From NCBI GenBank assembly GCA_937957805.1, contig CALFXW010000060.1, positions 1 to 6,625 of the forward strand: a stretch of DNA of 6,625 bases, read 5' to 3'. A model generated the notes under the pieces. It had not been told where the DNA came from, did not search any database, and was given only the letters and a program-made list of their open reading frames with translations. Both the position numbers and the translations under genes were made by a program. Of the stretch, positions 1 to 6,054 are shown piece after piece. The DNA comes from an uncultured Sphingopyxis sp. (GTDB lineage Bacteria; Pseudomonadota; Alphaproteobacteria; Sphingomonadales; Sphingomonadaceae). The first letter of the stretch is position 1, and each line of letters begins with the position of its first letter.

Positions 1-84
1 CTGCTTTCGCAGGGGCACAAAAGGAACGTCCCCTGCTTTCGCAGGGGCACAAAGGGAACACCCCCTGCTTTCGCAGGGGCACAA
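1..84. repeat. Tandem 32-bp palindromic repeats (three copies, first one cut by the window edge)
   Basis: The unit CCCCTGCTTTCGCAGGGG followed by CACAA starts at 30 and 62; a copy starting just left of base 1 is seen from CTGC onward. The period is exactly 32 bp. Each unit has a perfect 7-bp stem (30-36 with 41-47; 62-68 with 73-79) around a 4-nt loop. Read on the minus strand the loop is GAAA, a GNRA-type tetraloop on a C-G pair. The spacers AAGGAAC and GGGAAC are similar but not identical. The array lies 37 bp beyond the stop of the minus-strand membrane protein gene, so it would sit in the 3' end of that transcript. There it could act as a REP-like 3' stabiliser or weak terminator, though no clean U-run follows any stem. 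It probably continues to the left. Confidence 0.9.
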
Positions 85-120
85 TCTACTTAGCGATTTG
101 TCGTCGGAGCGCGAATATAC

Positions 121-1101
121 TCACCCAACGTGCGCGCGCATCCGCCGCAAGGTGGCGAGCGCGGCGGCAAGCGCTGGATCATCGGGCACCGGCATTTCCC
201 CGGCAGGTGGCGGGACGGGTGCGCCATCCGCGACATCTTCGACGGCCATGTCAACATCATTGGCGACTTCGCCCGCGTGGGGCACCAGCGTTTCAACGGG
301 CGCATCCTGCACCGCGCCACCGGGCTGACGCCGCGCCAAACCCTGTTCCAGCCGCGCCAATAATTGGTCGAGCCGCATCACCGACACATCAATCGGGTCA
401 ACAACCACAGGAGCCGCGGGCGGCAGTTCGGGTGCCTGCCAGATCGTTTCTTCGGGCGCTTCTGCAGCTTCTTCGGTCACAACGGGTTCGATTGGGGCTG
501 GCTCCCCCGCTTCTTCTGCAACCATATCGGAAAGGATGAGTGGCGCCCCTTCCTCCGCCACCGCATCGGCGAATGCCGAATCGAGAATGAGCGGCGCATC
601 CTCCCCCGCATCGCCCCCATCATCCCCATCGACGCGCAACCCCGCATCATCGAGCGGCGGCAGGTCGGGCAAGGGCGATTCATTGGCGCGCACGTCCTGC
701 GACACCGAAAAGGGTCGGCGCGCCGGGGCATCGGGGTGGCGATCCTCGGCGCGCAATTCGGGTGCATCCGCCTCATCCTCCGCGCCCTCGCCGCGCAGTC
801 GCTGGAGCAGGCCGCGCAGCGACATGCCGTTCGATACAACGCCAAATATTTTGGCCAAAATCCAGCCAATCAGCGCCCCTGCCAGCGCCAACGCCAGCGC
901 GGTGAAGACATGCGCCATCACGCCAAAGGGCGGCACCGCCGATGGTATCAGCGCATCAAGATATAGCTGAAAGGATGCCGATTCGATCCACGCCGTCGGC
1001 ACCAACATGCCCGCCAGAGCCAATAGTGCCGCCATCGGCGCAGCAACCGCCGCCGCCCCAAAGGGGAGCGCAATCGCCCGGTTTGATCCAAAAATCGCCA
1101 T
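121..1101 (-). CDS. Two-helix membrane protein with a long acidic Pro/Ala-rich tail, function unknown
   Basis: This 326-residue protein was not recognised as a named family. Seen in the sequence: two hydrophobic segments (about residues 11-36 and 61-88) separated by a short loop, then a basic stretch (RGLLQRLRG, 96-104), and then about 220 residues rich in Asp, Glu, Pro and Ala. The topology suggests an inner-membrane hairpin with a mostly disordered cytoplasmic tail. The tail holds a short internal repeat, APLILDSAFADAVAEEG at 169-185 and APLILSDMVAEEAG at 186-199. It also has two predicted amphipathic helices (about 238-258 and 308-323) that could bind a partner. The ATG is preceded by AAAGG about 4 nt upstream, a weak ribosome site. 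It starts 48 bp after the glycosyltransferase stop on the same strand, so the two are probably co-transcribed. A role in envelope or polysaccharide assembly is only inferred from that neighbour. Confidence 0.8.
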   Translation of the reverse strand: MAIFGSNRAIALPFGAAAVAAPMAALLALAGMLVPTAWIESASFQLYLDALIPSAVPPFGVMAHVFTALALALAGALIGWILAKIFGVVSNGMSLRGLLQRLRGEGAEDEADAPELRAEDRHPDAPARRPFSVSQDVRANESPLPDLPPLDDAGLRVDGDDGGDAGEDAPLILDSAFADAVAEEGAPLILSDMVAEEAGEPAPIEPVVTEEAAEAPEETIWQAPELPPAAPVVVDPIDVSVMRLDQLLARLEQGLARRQPGGAVQDAPVETLVPHAGEVANDVDMAVEDVADGAPVPPPAGEMPVPDDPALAAALATLRRMRAHVG

Positions 1102-1149
1102 ATGCCTTTACCCTGTTGGTGCGCGCTTGGCCTATGCGCGCGCCCGGAT

Positions 1150-2370
1150 TTACCGGGGATTACGCGCGTTGAGCAAGCGTTGGTAAACGCCCTCATAACG
1201 CCGAATGTTTGACGACCAGTTACGTTCCTGTTCAACAAATTTGCGCCCCCGCGCCCGCTGCGCATCCCAGCCATCGCGCGCGGCAACCATCGCCGTTAAC
1301 GCATCGGCGAGCGCACCCGCATCATCCGGCGCAAAAAGAATGCCGGTATCCCCATGAAGGATGAGTTCGCGGTGCCCGCCAATGTCGGACGCGGCAACCA
1401 GCCGCATTTGGGCCATCGCCTCCAGCGGTTTCAACGGCGTCACCAATTGGGTGAGACGCATCGATTTGCGCGGATAGGCCAATATGTCGATGATGCTATA
1501 ATATCGTTCCACGGCGTCATGCGGCACCCGCCCCACGAAATGGATGGCGTGCGCCGCAGGGGATGCCGCCGCAGCCGCGCGCAAAGCCCCTTCCATCGGC
1601 CCGCCGCCGACCAGCAGACAATGGATATTACTGCCGCGCGCATGGAGCAGCGCCATCGCATCGATCAAAATATCGATACCCTCATAATCATAGAAGCTGC
1701 CGATAAAGCCGGTCACCGGCGCATCCCCAATGCCCAATTGCGCCGCCAGCGCCGCGTCACGCGGATGGGGGCTGCCAAATTGTTCCATATCGACGCCATT
1801 GGGGGAGACGAGGATTTTGTCGGGCGATATGCCCCGCGCGATAAGGTCGCTGCGCAGCCCTTCGCAAATAACCGCCACCGCATCCGCCCGCCGCACCGCG
1901 CGGGTTTCGAGCCAACGGGTCAGCCGATATTTGACCGACCCTTCAGCCCCGGTGCCATTGCCGACCGCCGCATCCTCCCAAAAGGCGCGTATTTCATAAA
2001 GGAGCGGCAGGCCTGCGCGATCCGCCACCCCCTGCGCCGCCAGCGCGCCGAGCACTGGCGAATGGACGTGCAAAATATCGGGTGCAAATTCGGCCACCAC
2101 TTCGCCAAGCCGGTCGCGCAATGCCGAAATTTCGCGCCATTCGCGCATCGGGCTGGCCCCGCTGCTCTGCCCTGCGGTGCGAAAAAAGCGGATGCCATCC
2201 ACTATTTCTTCGTCAGGCGTATCGGCATCCTGCCCCAATTGGCGCTGACCGGTCAGCCCGGCGACTTCCCAGCCCAGCGCCATTTGCGCGCGGATGATCG
2301 CACGGGTGCGAAATGTATAACCGCTTTGCAGCGGCAGGCTGTGGTCAAGTATGTGTAAAACGCGGGTCAT
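1150..2370 (-). CDS. Glycosyltransferase, GT-B fold, exosortase A (PEP-CTERM) system-associated type
   Basis: The 406-residue protein has the two-domain layout of GT4-type glycosyltransferases, which transfer a sugar from an activated donor to a glycan or lipid-linked acceptor at the cytoplasmic membrane face. The N-terminus HILDHSLPLQSGYTFRTRAI (6-25) is what I know from the PEP-CTERM/XrtA-associated glycosyltransferase family (TIGR04063-like), and this motif drives the call. The C-terminal donor domain shows SPNGVDMEQF (189-198), GFIGSFYDYEG (221-231), LVGGGP (253-258), and a PLKPLEAMA segment (312-320) followed by ASDIGGHRE (327-335). The length fits the family. Position 308 (LTQLVTPLK) is Gln where, from memory, relatives usually have Glu. 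The gene heads a minus-strand pair with the membrane protein gene and is divergent from the O-ligase gene, which belongs to the same kind of system. Donor and acceptor cannot be told from sequence. Confidence 0.92.
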   Translation of the reverse strand: MTRVLHILDHSLPLQSGYTFRTRAIIRAQMALGWEVAGLTGQRQLGQDADTPDEEIVDGIRFFRTAGQSSGASPMREWREISALRDRLGEVVAEFAPDILHVHSPVLGALAAQGVADRAGLPLLYEIRAFWEDAAVGNGTGAEGSVKYRLTRWLETRAVRRADAVAVICEGLRSDLIARGISPDKILVSPNGVDMEQFGSPHPRDAALAAQLGIGDAPVTGFIGSFYDYEGIDILIDAMALLHARGSNIHCLLVGGGPMEGALRAAAAASPAAHAIHFVGRVPHDAVERYYSIIDILAYPRKSMRLTQLVTPLKPLEAMAQMRLVAASDIGGHRELILHGDTGILFAPDDAGALADALTAMVAARDGWDAQRARGRKFVEQERNWSSNIRRYEGVYQRLLNARNPR

Positions 2371-2432
2371 TTGCCCGCATTGCCAGCGAATGTTTAAGGC
2401 AGCGTCAACCCTAAGCTGCTAAGCCCCGCCGC
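2371..2432. promoter_or_regulatory. Divergent intergenic region, presumed to hold promoters for both flanking units
   Basis: Only 62 bp separate the start of the minus-strand glycosyltransferase from the start of the plus-strand small membrane protein, so any promoters for the two units must lie here or inside the genes. On the minus strand there is a TTGACG box (2408-2403), but no convincing -10 hexamer at 16-18 bp from it. No clear palindromic operator is visible. The regulatory role is inferred from gene arrangement alone. Confidence 0.35.
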
Positions 2433-2624
2433 ATGATCGACGGCATTGCCATTTTGACCACCCATATTTTGCTGATCGTCGCCTTTTATCTGGTTGGCGC
2501 GCGCGATGATATGGATGATGAGGCTCCGCCGGGCGAACGGCATCGCGGTGCAGGCTTTGGCATCGACGTCAACCAATATGGTATGCCGCAAAATGCCACG
2601 CCGCCATTTGGCGCACCGGACTGA
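2433..2624 (+). CDS. Small single-pass membrane protein, hypothetical
   Basis: The frame encodes 63 residues. The N-terminal part (about 3-22, DGIAILTTHILLIVAFYLVG) is a plausible membrane helix. It is followed by a charged stretch (ARDDMDDEAPPGERHRG) and a short Gly/Asn/Pro-rich end. Codon choice resembles the neighbouring genes. The stop lies 8 nt before the ATG of the O-ligase gene, which itself lacks an obvious ribosome site, so translational coupling is plausible. No strong Shine-Dalgarno is visible before this ATG either, which lowers confidence. I do not recognise a family. Position in an exosortase-type locus and the membrane helix suggest an accessory role in envelope assembly, but no function can be assigned. 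Confidence 0.55.
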   Translation: MIDGIAILTTHILLIVAFYLVGARDDMDDEAPPGERHRGAGFGIDVNQYGMPQNATPPFGAPD

Positions 2625-2632
2625 CGCCGTCG

Positions 2633-4006
2633 ATGCGCGACCTATTTTTCCTTGCCTTTTTGCTCGCAGCCTTTGGCCTGTCGATACGGCGACCCTTCCT
2701 GCTGGTGATGATATATTGCTATGTCGACATCGTCGCGCCGCAGCGGCTGTCCTACAGCCTGCTTGCCAAATTGCCGCTGTCGCTCATCGCCTTTGGTCTG
2801 GCGGTGGTTACGTGGATATTCTTTGACAATAAAAAGGGAACGCGGGTTGACCTGTTGCAGGGTTTGCTCGTCATCCTGTTAATTTATTGCGGTTTAACAA
2901 CTATTTATGCGGACTTTCCCAAGGAAGCGCTCGATAAATGGTCATGGGTGTGGAAGGCGCTGTTGTGGTCGATTTTCCTGCCGCTGACGCTGCGCACCAA
3001 ATTGCGCATCGAAATGCTGGCACTGACCATGTGTCTGAGCGCGGGGACATTGGCGATAACCGGGGGCCTGAAAACGGTGCTCGGCGGCAGCGGCTATGGC
3101 TCGCTACAATTGTTGCTCGACGATAATAGCGGCCTGTTCGAAGGGTCGATTTTTTCGACCGTCGCCATCGCCATCATCCCACTCATCCTGTGGCTGGCGC
3201 GCTATGGCACCATATTCAAGCCATCGCGCTATGTCTGGGCCTTTGCCATCGCGCTGTGCTTTGCCTGTCTGCTGATCCCGGTGGGGACGCAGGCGCGAAC
3301 CGGCCTTGTTTGCGCGGCCTTTCTGGTGGTGCTCGGGCTGCGCGACAGCAAACGCAAGACGACCTATATCGGCATCATCGTCGGCGGAGCCTTGCTCGCG
3401 CTGCCGCTGCTGCCCGCTGCATTTGCCGCGCGGATGGATACCATCGGCAATTATCAGTCCGACGAATCAGCATCAACGCGCGTCGCCGTCTGGGGCTGGA
3501 CGTGGAACCATGTGCTCGAACATCCGCTGGGCGGCGGGTTTGACATGTATCGCCAGAATGAGTTGCAGGTGAACAAGGTCGTCGTCCACAATGTTGGCGG
3601 CCAAATAACGCGGGAGATTATCCCCTATACCGACCGCGCCCGCGCCTTTCATTCCAGCTATTTTGAAATGCTCGGCGAACAGGGTTTTCCCGGCCTTTTC
3701 CTGTGGCTGCTGCTCCAGCTCATCTGCGTGATCCGGATGGAAAAAATCCGCCGCCGTTACGCCACCCCGGTTTTTGAGGATATGTGGATCCGCCCATTGG
3801 CGTCGGCTTTGCAGGGCGGGCATATCGTCTATCTGCTCGGCAGTCTGTTCGTCGGCATCGCCTTTCAGCCGTTCATCTATATGCTGATTGCGCTGCAAAT
3901 CGGGCTGCACACCTATGTCAAACGGCGGGAGGAGGAGGCGCGCTGGCGCCCGCTGACCGGCGATATTGCCCCCGCCGCGCCGGGCACACCCATCCCAAAT
4001 TTCTGA
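2633..4006 (+). CDS. O-antigen ligase-like membrane protein, putative exosortase A-associated O-glycosylation ligase
   Basis: The 457-residue protein is strongly hydrophobic, with roughly ten or more membrane segments spread from residue 3 to about 428 and a short soluble C-terminus. It has the Wzy/WaaL-type arrangement: a TQARTG motif (219-224) at the start of a membrane helix, then a large periplasmic loop (about 267-350) with STRVAVWGWTWNHVLEHPLGGGF (281-303) and AFHSSYFEMLGEQGFPG (338-354). His340 and Arg222 are candidates for the conserved catalytic or binding residues of this superfamily. The N-terminal half (RRPFLLVMIYCYVDIVAPQR) is typical of the exosortase A-associated ligase family (TIGR03097-like, DUF5935 plus Wzy_C). 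Such proteins are thought to move a lipid-linked glycan onto a protein or polymer at the periplasmic face. The presence of the matching glycosyltransferase next door supports the call. A polysaccharide polymerase (Wzy) is the main alternative. Confidence 0.9.
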   Translation: MRDLFFLAFLLAAFGLSIRRPFLLVMIYCYVDIVAPQRLSYSLLAKLPLSLIAFGLAVVTWIFFDNKKGTRVDLLQGLLVILLIYCGLTTIYADFPKEALDKWSWVWKALLWSIFLPLTLRTKLRIEMLALTMCLSAGTLAITGGLKTVLGGSGYGSLQLLLDDNSGLFEGSIFSTVAIAIIPLILWLARYGTIFKPSRYVWAFAIALCFACLLIPVGTQARTGLVCAAFLVVLGLRDSKRKTTYIGIIVGGALLALPLLPAAFAARMDTIGNYQSDESASTRVAVWGWTWNHVLEHPLGGGFDMYRQNELQVNKVVVHNVGGQITREIIPYTDRARAFHSSYFEMLGEQGFPGLFLWLLLQLICVIRMEKIRRRYATPVFEDMWIRPLASALQGGHIVYLLGSLFVGIAFQPFIYMLIALQIGLHTYVKRREEEARWRPLTGDIAPAAPGTPIPNF

Positions 4007-4080
4007 CCGCGATTTCCCGACTTTATTGCAAAGCAGCATAGCCTTATCCGCCAAATCCGCTATGGGTGGAGCATACCGAA

Positions 4081-4086
4081 TATAAA
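4081..4086 (+). promoter_or_regulatory. Possible -10 box for the hydratase-thiolase unit
   Basis: TATAAA stands in an A/T-rich island (4079-4089) between the ligase stop and the preferred hydratase start. It would put transcription start near 4093 and leave a short leader before the ATG at 4117. No recognisable -35 hexamer lies 16-18 bp upstream, so this is weak. The rest of the 110-bp gap contains only a 6-bp inverted repeat, CATAGC (4037-4042) with GCTATG (4059-4064). Confidence 0.25.
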
Positions 4087-4116
4087 AATGTCCGACTATT
4101 AGATGGGATGCGAAAT

Positions 4117-4575
4117 ATGGCGGGGATTACACCACAGGCACTGGCCGCACGCGCGGGCGAAACGCTCGGCACATCCGAATGGGTGCTGGTCGATCAGGCG
4201 ATGATCAATAAATTTGCCGATGCGACGGGCGACCATCAATTCATCCATGTGAACGAAGAGATGGCCAAAATGACGCCCTTTGGCGGCACGATTGCCCATG
4301 GTTTCCTGACCCTGTCCCTATTCCCGATGCTGATGGCAAAGTCCGATTGTCCACGCGTCGAAGGGGTCAAAATGGGGGTCAATTATGGCGGCAATAAAGT
4401 GCGCTTCCTCGCCCCCGTCCGGTCGGGCAAGCGCGTGCGCGCGCAATTCAAGCTGCTGGAGCTGGAGGAAAAGCGCCCCGGCCAATGGCAGCAGACACTC
4501 GAATTTTCGGTGGAGATAGAGGGGGAGGATAAGCCTGCCCTGATCGCCGAATGGATCAGCCAGTTTTTCGTCTGA
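4117..4575 (+). CDS. MaoC-like (R)-specific enoyl-CoA hydratase / dehydratase
   Basis: With the chosen start the protein has 152 residues, the usual size of a single hot-dog-fold MaoC domain. The diagnostic stretch is ATGDHQFIHVN (35-45). Asp39 and His44 match the catalytic Asp-x4-His pair of (R)-hydratases, and GGTIAHGFLTLSL (56-68) follows as in the family. The expected activity is reversible hydration of a trans-2-enoyl-CoA to a 3-hydroxyacyl-CoA in the cytoplasm. The frame is open up to a GTG at 4066 and another ATG at 4108. I prefer the ATG at 4117 because a GGGA element (4105-4108) lies 8 nt upstream, the homology begins here, and the GTG has no ribosome site. The thiolase gene follows 52 nt later on the same strand, which suggests a two-gene acyl-CoA unit. 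Substrate chain length cannot be deduced. Confidence 0.9.
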   Translation: MAGITPQALAARAGETLGTSEWVLVDQAMINKFADATGDHQFIHVNEEMAKMTPFGGTIAHGFLTLSLFPMLMAKSDCPRVEGVKMGVNYGGNKVRFLAPVRSGKRVRAQFKLLELEEKRPGQWQQTLEFSVEIEGEDKPALIAEWISQFFV

Positions 4576-4614
4576 TTCGATGTTGCGGCGCACCGCCGCC
4601 CGACCCAATTTTTC

Positions 4615-4620
4615 AGGAGT
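4615..4620 (+). promoter_or_regulatory. Ribosome binding site that fixes the thiolase start
   Basis: AGGAGT lies 7 nt before the ATG at 4628 and is the clearest Shine-Dalgarno in the window. It decides for 4628 over an in-frame upstream start at 4580, which would add 16 residues unlike any thiolase N-terminus. Confidence 0.85.
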
Positions 4621-4627
4621 TAAGATT

Positions 4628-5806
4628 ATGAGAGACGCCGTCATTGTCGCCACCGCCCGCACGCCGATTGGCCGGGCCTATCGCGGCGCGTTCAACAATA
4701 CGCCGGGCGCCAGCCTGGGTGCGCTCTCGCTTTCCGAAGCGGTGCGCCGCGCCGGGATTGACGGGGCAGAGGTTGATGATGTCCTGTGGGGCAGCGCGAT
4801 GCAACAGGGCACCCAGTCGAGCAATATCGCCCGTCAGGTTGCACTGCGCAGCGGCCTGCCTGTCACCGTTTCGGGCATGACGATGGACCGTCAATGTTCG
4901 TCGGGGCTGATGACCATCGCCACCGCCGCCAAGCAGATCATCGTCGATAATATGGACGTTGTCGCCGCCGGCGGGCAGGAATCGATCAGCCTCGTCCAGA
5001 CCAAGGAAATGCGCGTCGCCCCCGACCGCAGCCTGATGGCGATGCACGGCGCCATTTATATGCCGATGCTGCAAACCGCCGAAGTGGTCGCCAAACGCTA
5101 TAATATCTCGCGCGATGCGATGGATGCATATGCCCTGCAATCACAGCAGCGCACCGCCGCGGCGCAGACAGCGGGCAAGTTTGATGATGAAATTGTCGCC
5201 ACAACATCGACGATGCTGGTGACCGACAAAGCAACGGGCGAAACCAGCGAACGCGAAGTGACGCTGACCAAGGATGAGGGGAATCGCCCCGAAACCACAC
5301 TCGAAGGGCTGCAAAGCCTGCAACCTGTGCTCGGCCCCGATGCAACGATTACGGCAGGCAATGCCAGCCAATTGTCCGATGGTTCGTCGGCATCGATTTT
5401 GATGGAAGCGGGCGTTGCCGCCAAAAAGGGATTGACCCCGCTTGGCCGCTATGTCGGCATGGCTGCTGCTGGCACCGAACCTGATGAAATGGGGATTGGC
5501 CCTGTCTATGCCGTCCCCAAATTGCTGTCGCGCTTTGGCCTCAAAATGGATGACATCGGCCTGTGGGAATTGAACGAAGCCTTTGCGGTGCAGGTGCTAT
5601 ATTGCCGCGACACATTGGGCATCCCCAATGAATTGCTCAACGTCAACGGCGGGGCCATCTCCATCGGCCACCCATATGGCATGACCGGCGCACGCTGTGT
5701 CGGCCATGCGTTGATTGAGGGGAAGCGGCGCGGCGCCAAGCATGTCGTCGTCACCATGTGCGTCGGTGGCGGCATGGGTGCCGCCGGACTGTTCGAGGTT
5801 TTCTGA
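4628..5806 (+). CDS. Thiolase (acetyl-CoA acetyltransferase / 3-ketoacyl-CoA thiolase family)
   Basis: This complete 392-residue protein is the normal length for a thiolase, which makes or cleaves 3-ketoacyl-CoA. It begins MRDAVIVATARTPIGRAYRG, as thiolases do. The nucleophilic cysteine is Cys90 in MDRQCSSGL. Other landmarks are NEAFA (316-320), GGAISIGHPYGMTGAR (341-356) with His348, and the C-terminal MCVGGGMGAAGLFEVF (377-392) with the second catalytic Cys378. All active-site elements are intact, so the gene should be functional. Sequence alone does not separate the biosynthetic from the degradative type. It follows the MaoC-like gene and probably shares its transcript. The oddity is at the 3' end: the last 17 codons are the first of three tandem copies that continue past the stop codon. 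A strong intrinsic terminator follows at 6083-6115. Confidence 0.97.
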   Translation: MRDAVIVATARTPIGRAYRGAFNNTPGASLGALSLSEAVRRAGIDGAEVDDVLWGSAMQQGTQSSNIARQVALRSGLPVTVSGMTMDRQCSSGLMTIATAAKQIIVDNMDVVAAGGQESISLVQTKEMRVAPDRSLMAMHGAIYMPMLQTAEVVAKRYNISRDAMDAYALQSQQRTAAAQTAGKFDDEIVATTSTMLVTDKATGETSEREVTLTKDEGNRPETTLEGLQSLQPVLGPDATITAGNASQLSDGSSASILMEAGVAAKKGLTPLGRYVGMAAAGTEPDEMGIGPVYAVPKLLSRFGLKMDDIGLWELNEAFAVQVLYCRDTLGIPNELLNVNGGAISIGHPYGMTGARCVGHALIEGKRRGAKHVVVTMCVGGGMGAAGLFEVF

Positions 5807-5833
5807 GCCAGCCGACGCACGCATGTTCGTGCC

Positions 5834-5876
5834 GCGATTTCCGGGCCGTGAAATGTGCCATTTCACTCGAAATCGC
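5834..5876. repeat. Nested palindrome in linker 1
   Basis: The inner stem GTGAAATG (5848-5855) pairs perfectly with CATTTCAC (5859-5866) around a TGC loop. The outer stem GCGATTTC (5834-5841) pairs perfectly with GAAATCGC (5869-5876), with 6 and 2 unpaired bases between stems. No U-run follows, so this is not an intrinsic terminator. It resembles REP-type palindromes that protect mRNA ends or serve as recombination substrates. Confidence 0.9.
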
Positions 5877-5879
5877 TTG

Positions 5880-5930
5880 ATGTGCGTCGGTGGCGGCATG
5901 GGTGCCGCCGGACTGTTCGAAGTTTTCTGA
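5880..5930 (+). pseudogene. Second copy of the thiolase C-terminal coding tail
   Basis: These 17 codons repeat thiolase residues 377-392 and the stop with one synonymous difference (GAA for GAG). Because 124 is not a multiple of three, this copy lies one base out of frame with the thiolase. It has no ribosome site and is presumably not translated on its own. The frame leading into it is open through linker 1. Confidence 0.85.
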
Positions 5931-5957
5931 GCCACCCGACGCACGCATGTTCGTGCC

Positions 5958-6000
5958 GCGATTTCCGAGCCGTGAAATGTGCCATTTCACTCGAAATCGC
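5958..6000. repeat. Nested palindrome in linker 2
   Basis: This has the same two stems as in linker 1 (outer 5958-5965 with 5993-6000; inner 5972-5979 with 5983-5990). The only difference from the first copy within this span is G to A at 5967, in the unpaired part, so both stems are preserved. Confidence 0.9.
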
Positions 6001-6003
6001 TTG

Positions 6004-6054
6004 ATGTGCGTCGGTGGTGGCATGGGCGCAGCCGGGCTGTTCGAGGTTTTCTGA
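6004..6054 (+). pseudogene. Third copy of the thiolase C-terminal coding tail
   Basis: These 17 codons encode exactly the same peptide, MCVGGGMGAAGLFEVF, and a stop. They differ from copy 1 at four third-codon positions (GGT/GGC, GGC/GGT, GCA/GCC, GGG/GGA). The copy is shifted by another base relative to copy 2. It lies directly before unique sequence and the terminator, so it may be the original gene end, with the upstream units added later. Confidence 0.85.

Noticed and set aside
1..84. Possible CRISPR array
   Set aside because: The repeats are palindromic with a 32-bp total period and only about 9 bp of variable sequence between them, too short for spacers. No cas genes are nearby.
364..966. 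Open frame of 200 codons on the plus strand
   Set aside because: It is antisense to the acidic membrane protein gene and its basic composition mirrors the acidic tail. The minus-strand product has clear membrane helices, so it is the better candidate.
1354..2358. Long open frame of 334 codons on the plus strand
   Set aside because: It lies fully antisense to the well-supported glycosyltransferase gene. Its translation is rich in Arg, His and Gln with no recognisable domain, as expected for the shadow of a GC-rich gene.
2403..2408. TTGACG as a -35 box for the glycosyltransferase
   Set aside because: No acceptable -10 hexamer lies at the required distance on the minus strand.
3473..4054. Open frame of 193 codons on the minus strand
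   Set aside because: It is antisense to the ligase gene, where the plus-strand product shows conserved loop motifs and membrane segments.
4037..4064. Inverted repeat CATAGC / GCTATG as an operator upstream of the hydratase gene
   Set aside because: The arms are only 6 bp with a 16-bp gap. Such a match is expected by chance and no regulator gene is adjacent.
4066..4116. GTG start for the MaoC-like protein
   Set aside because: It has no ribosome site, and the extra 17 residues precede the usual start of the domain. The ATG at 4117 has a GGGA element at good spacing.
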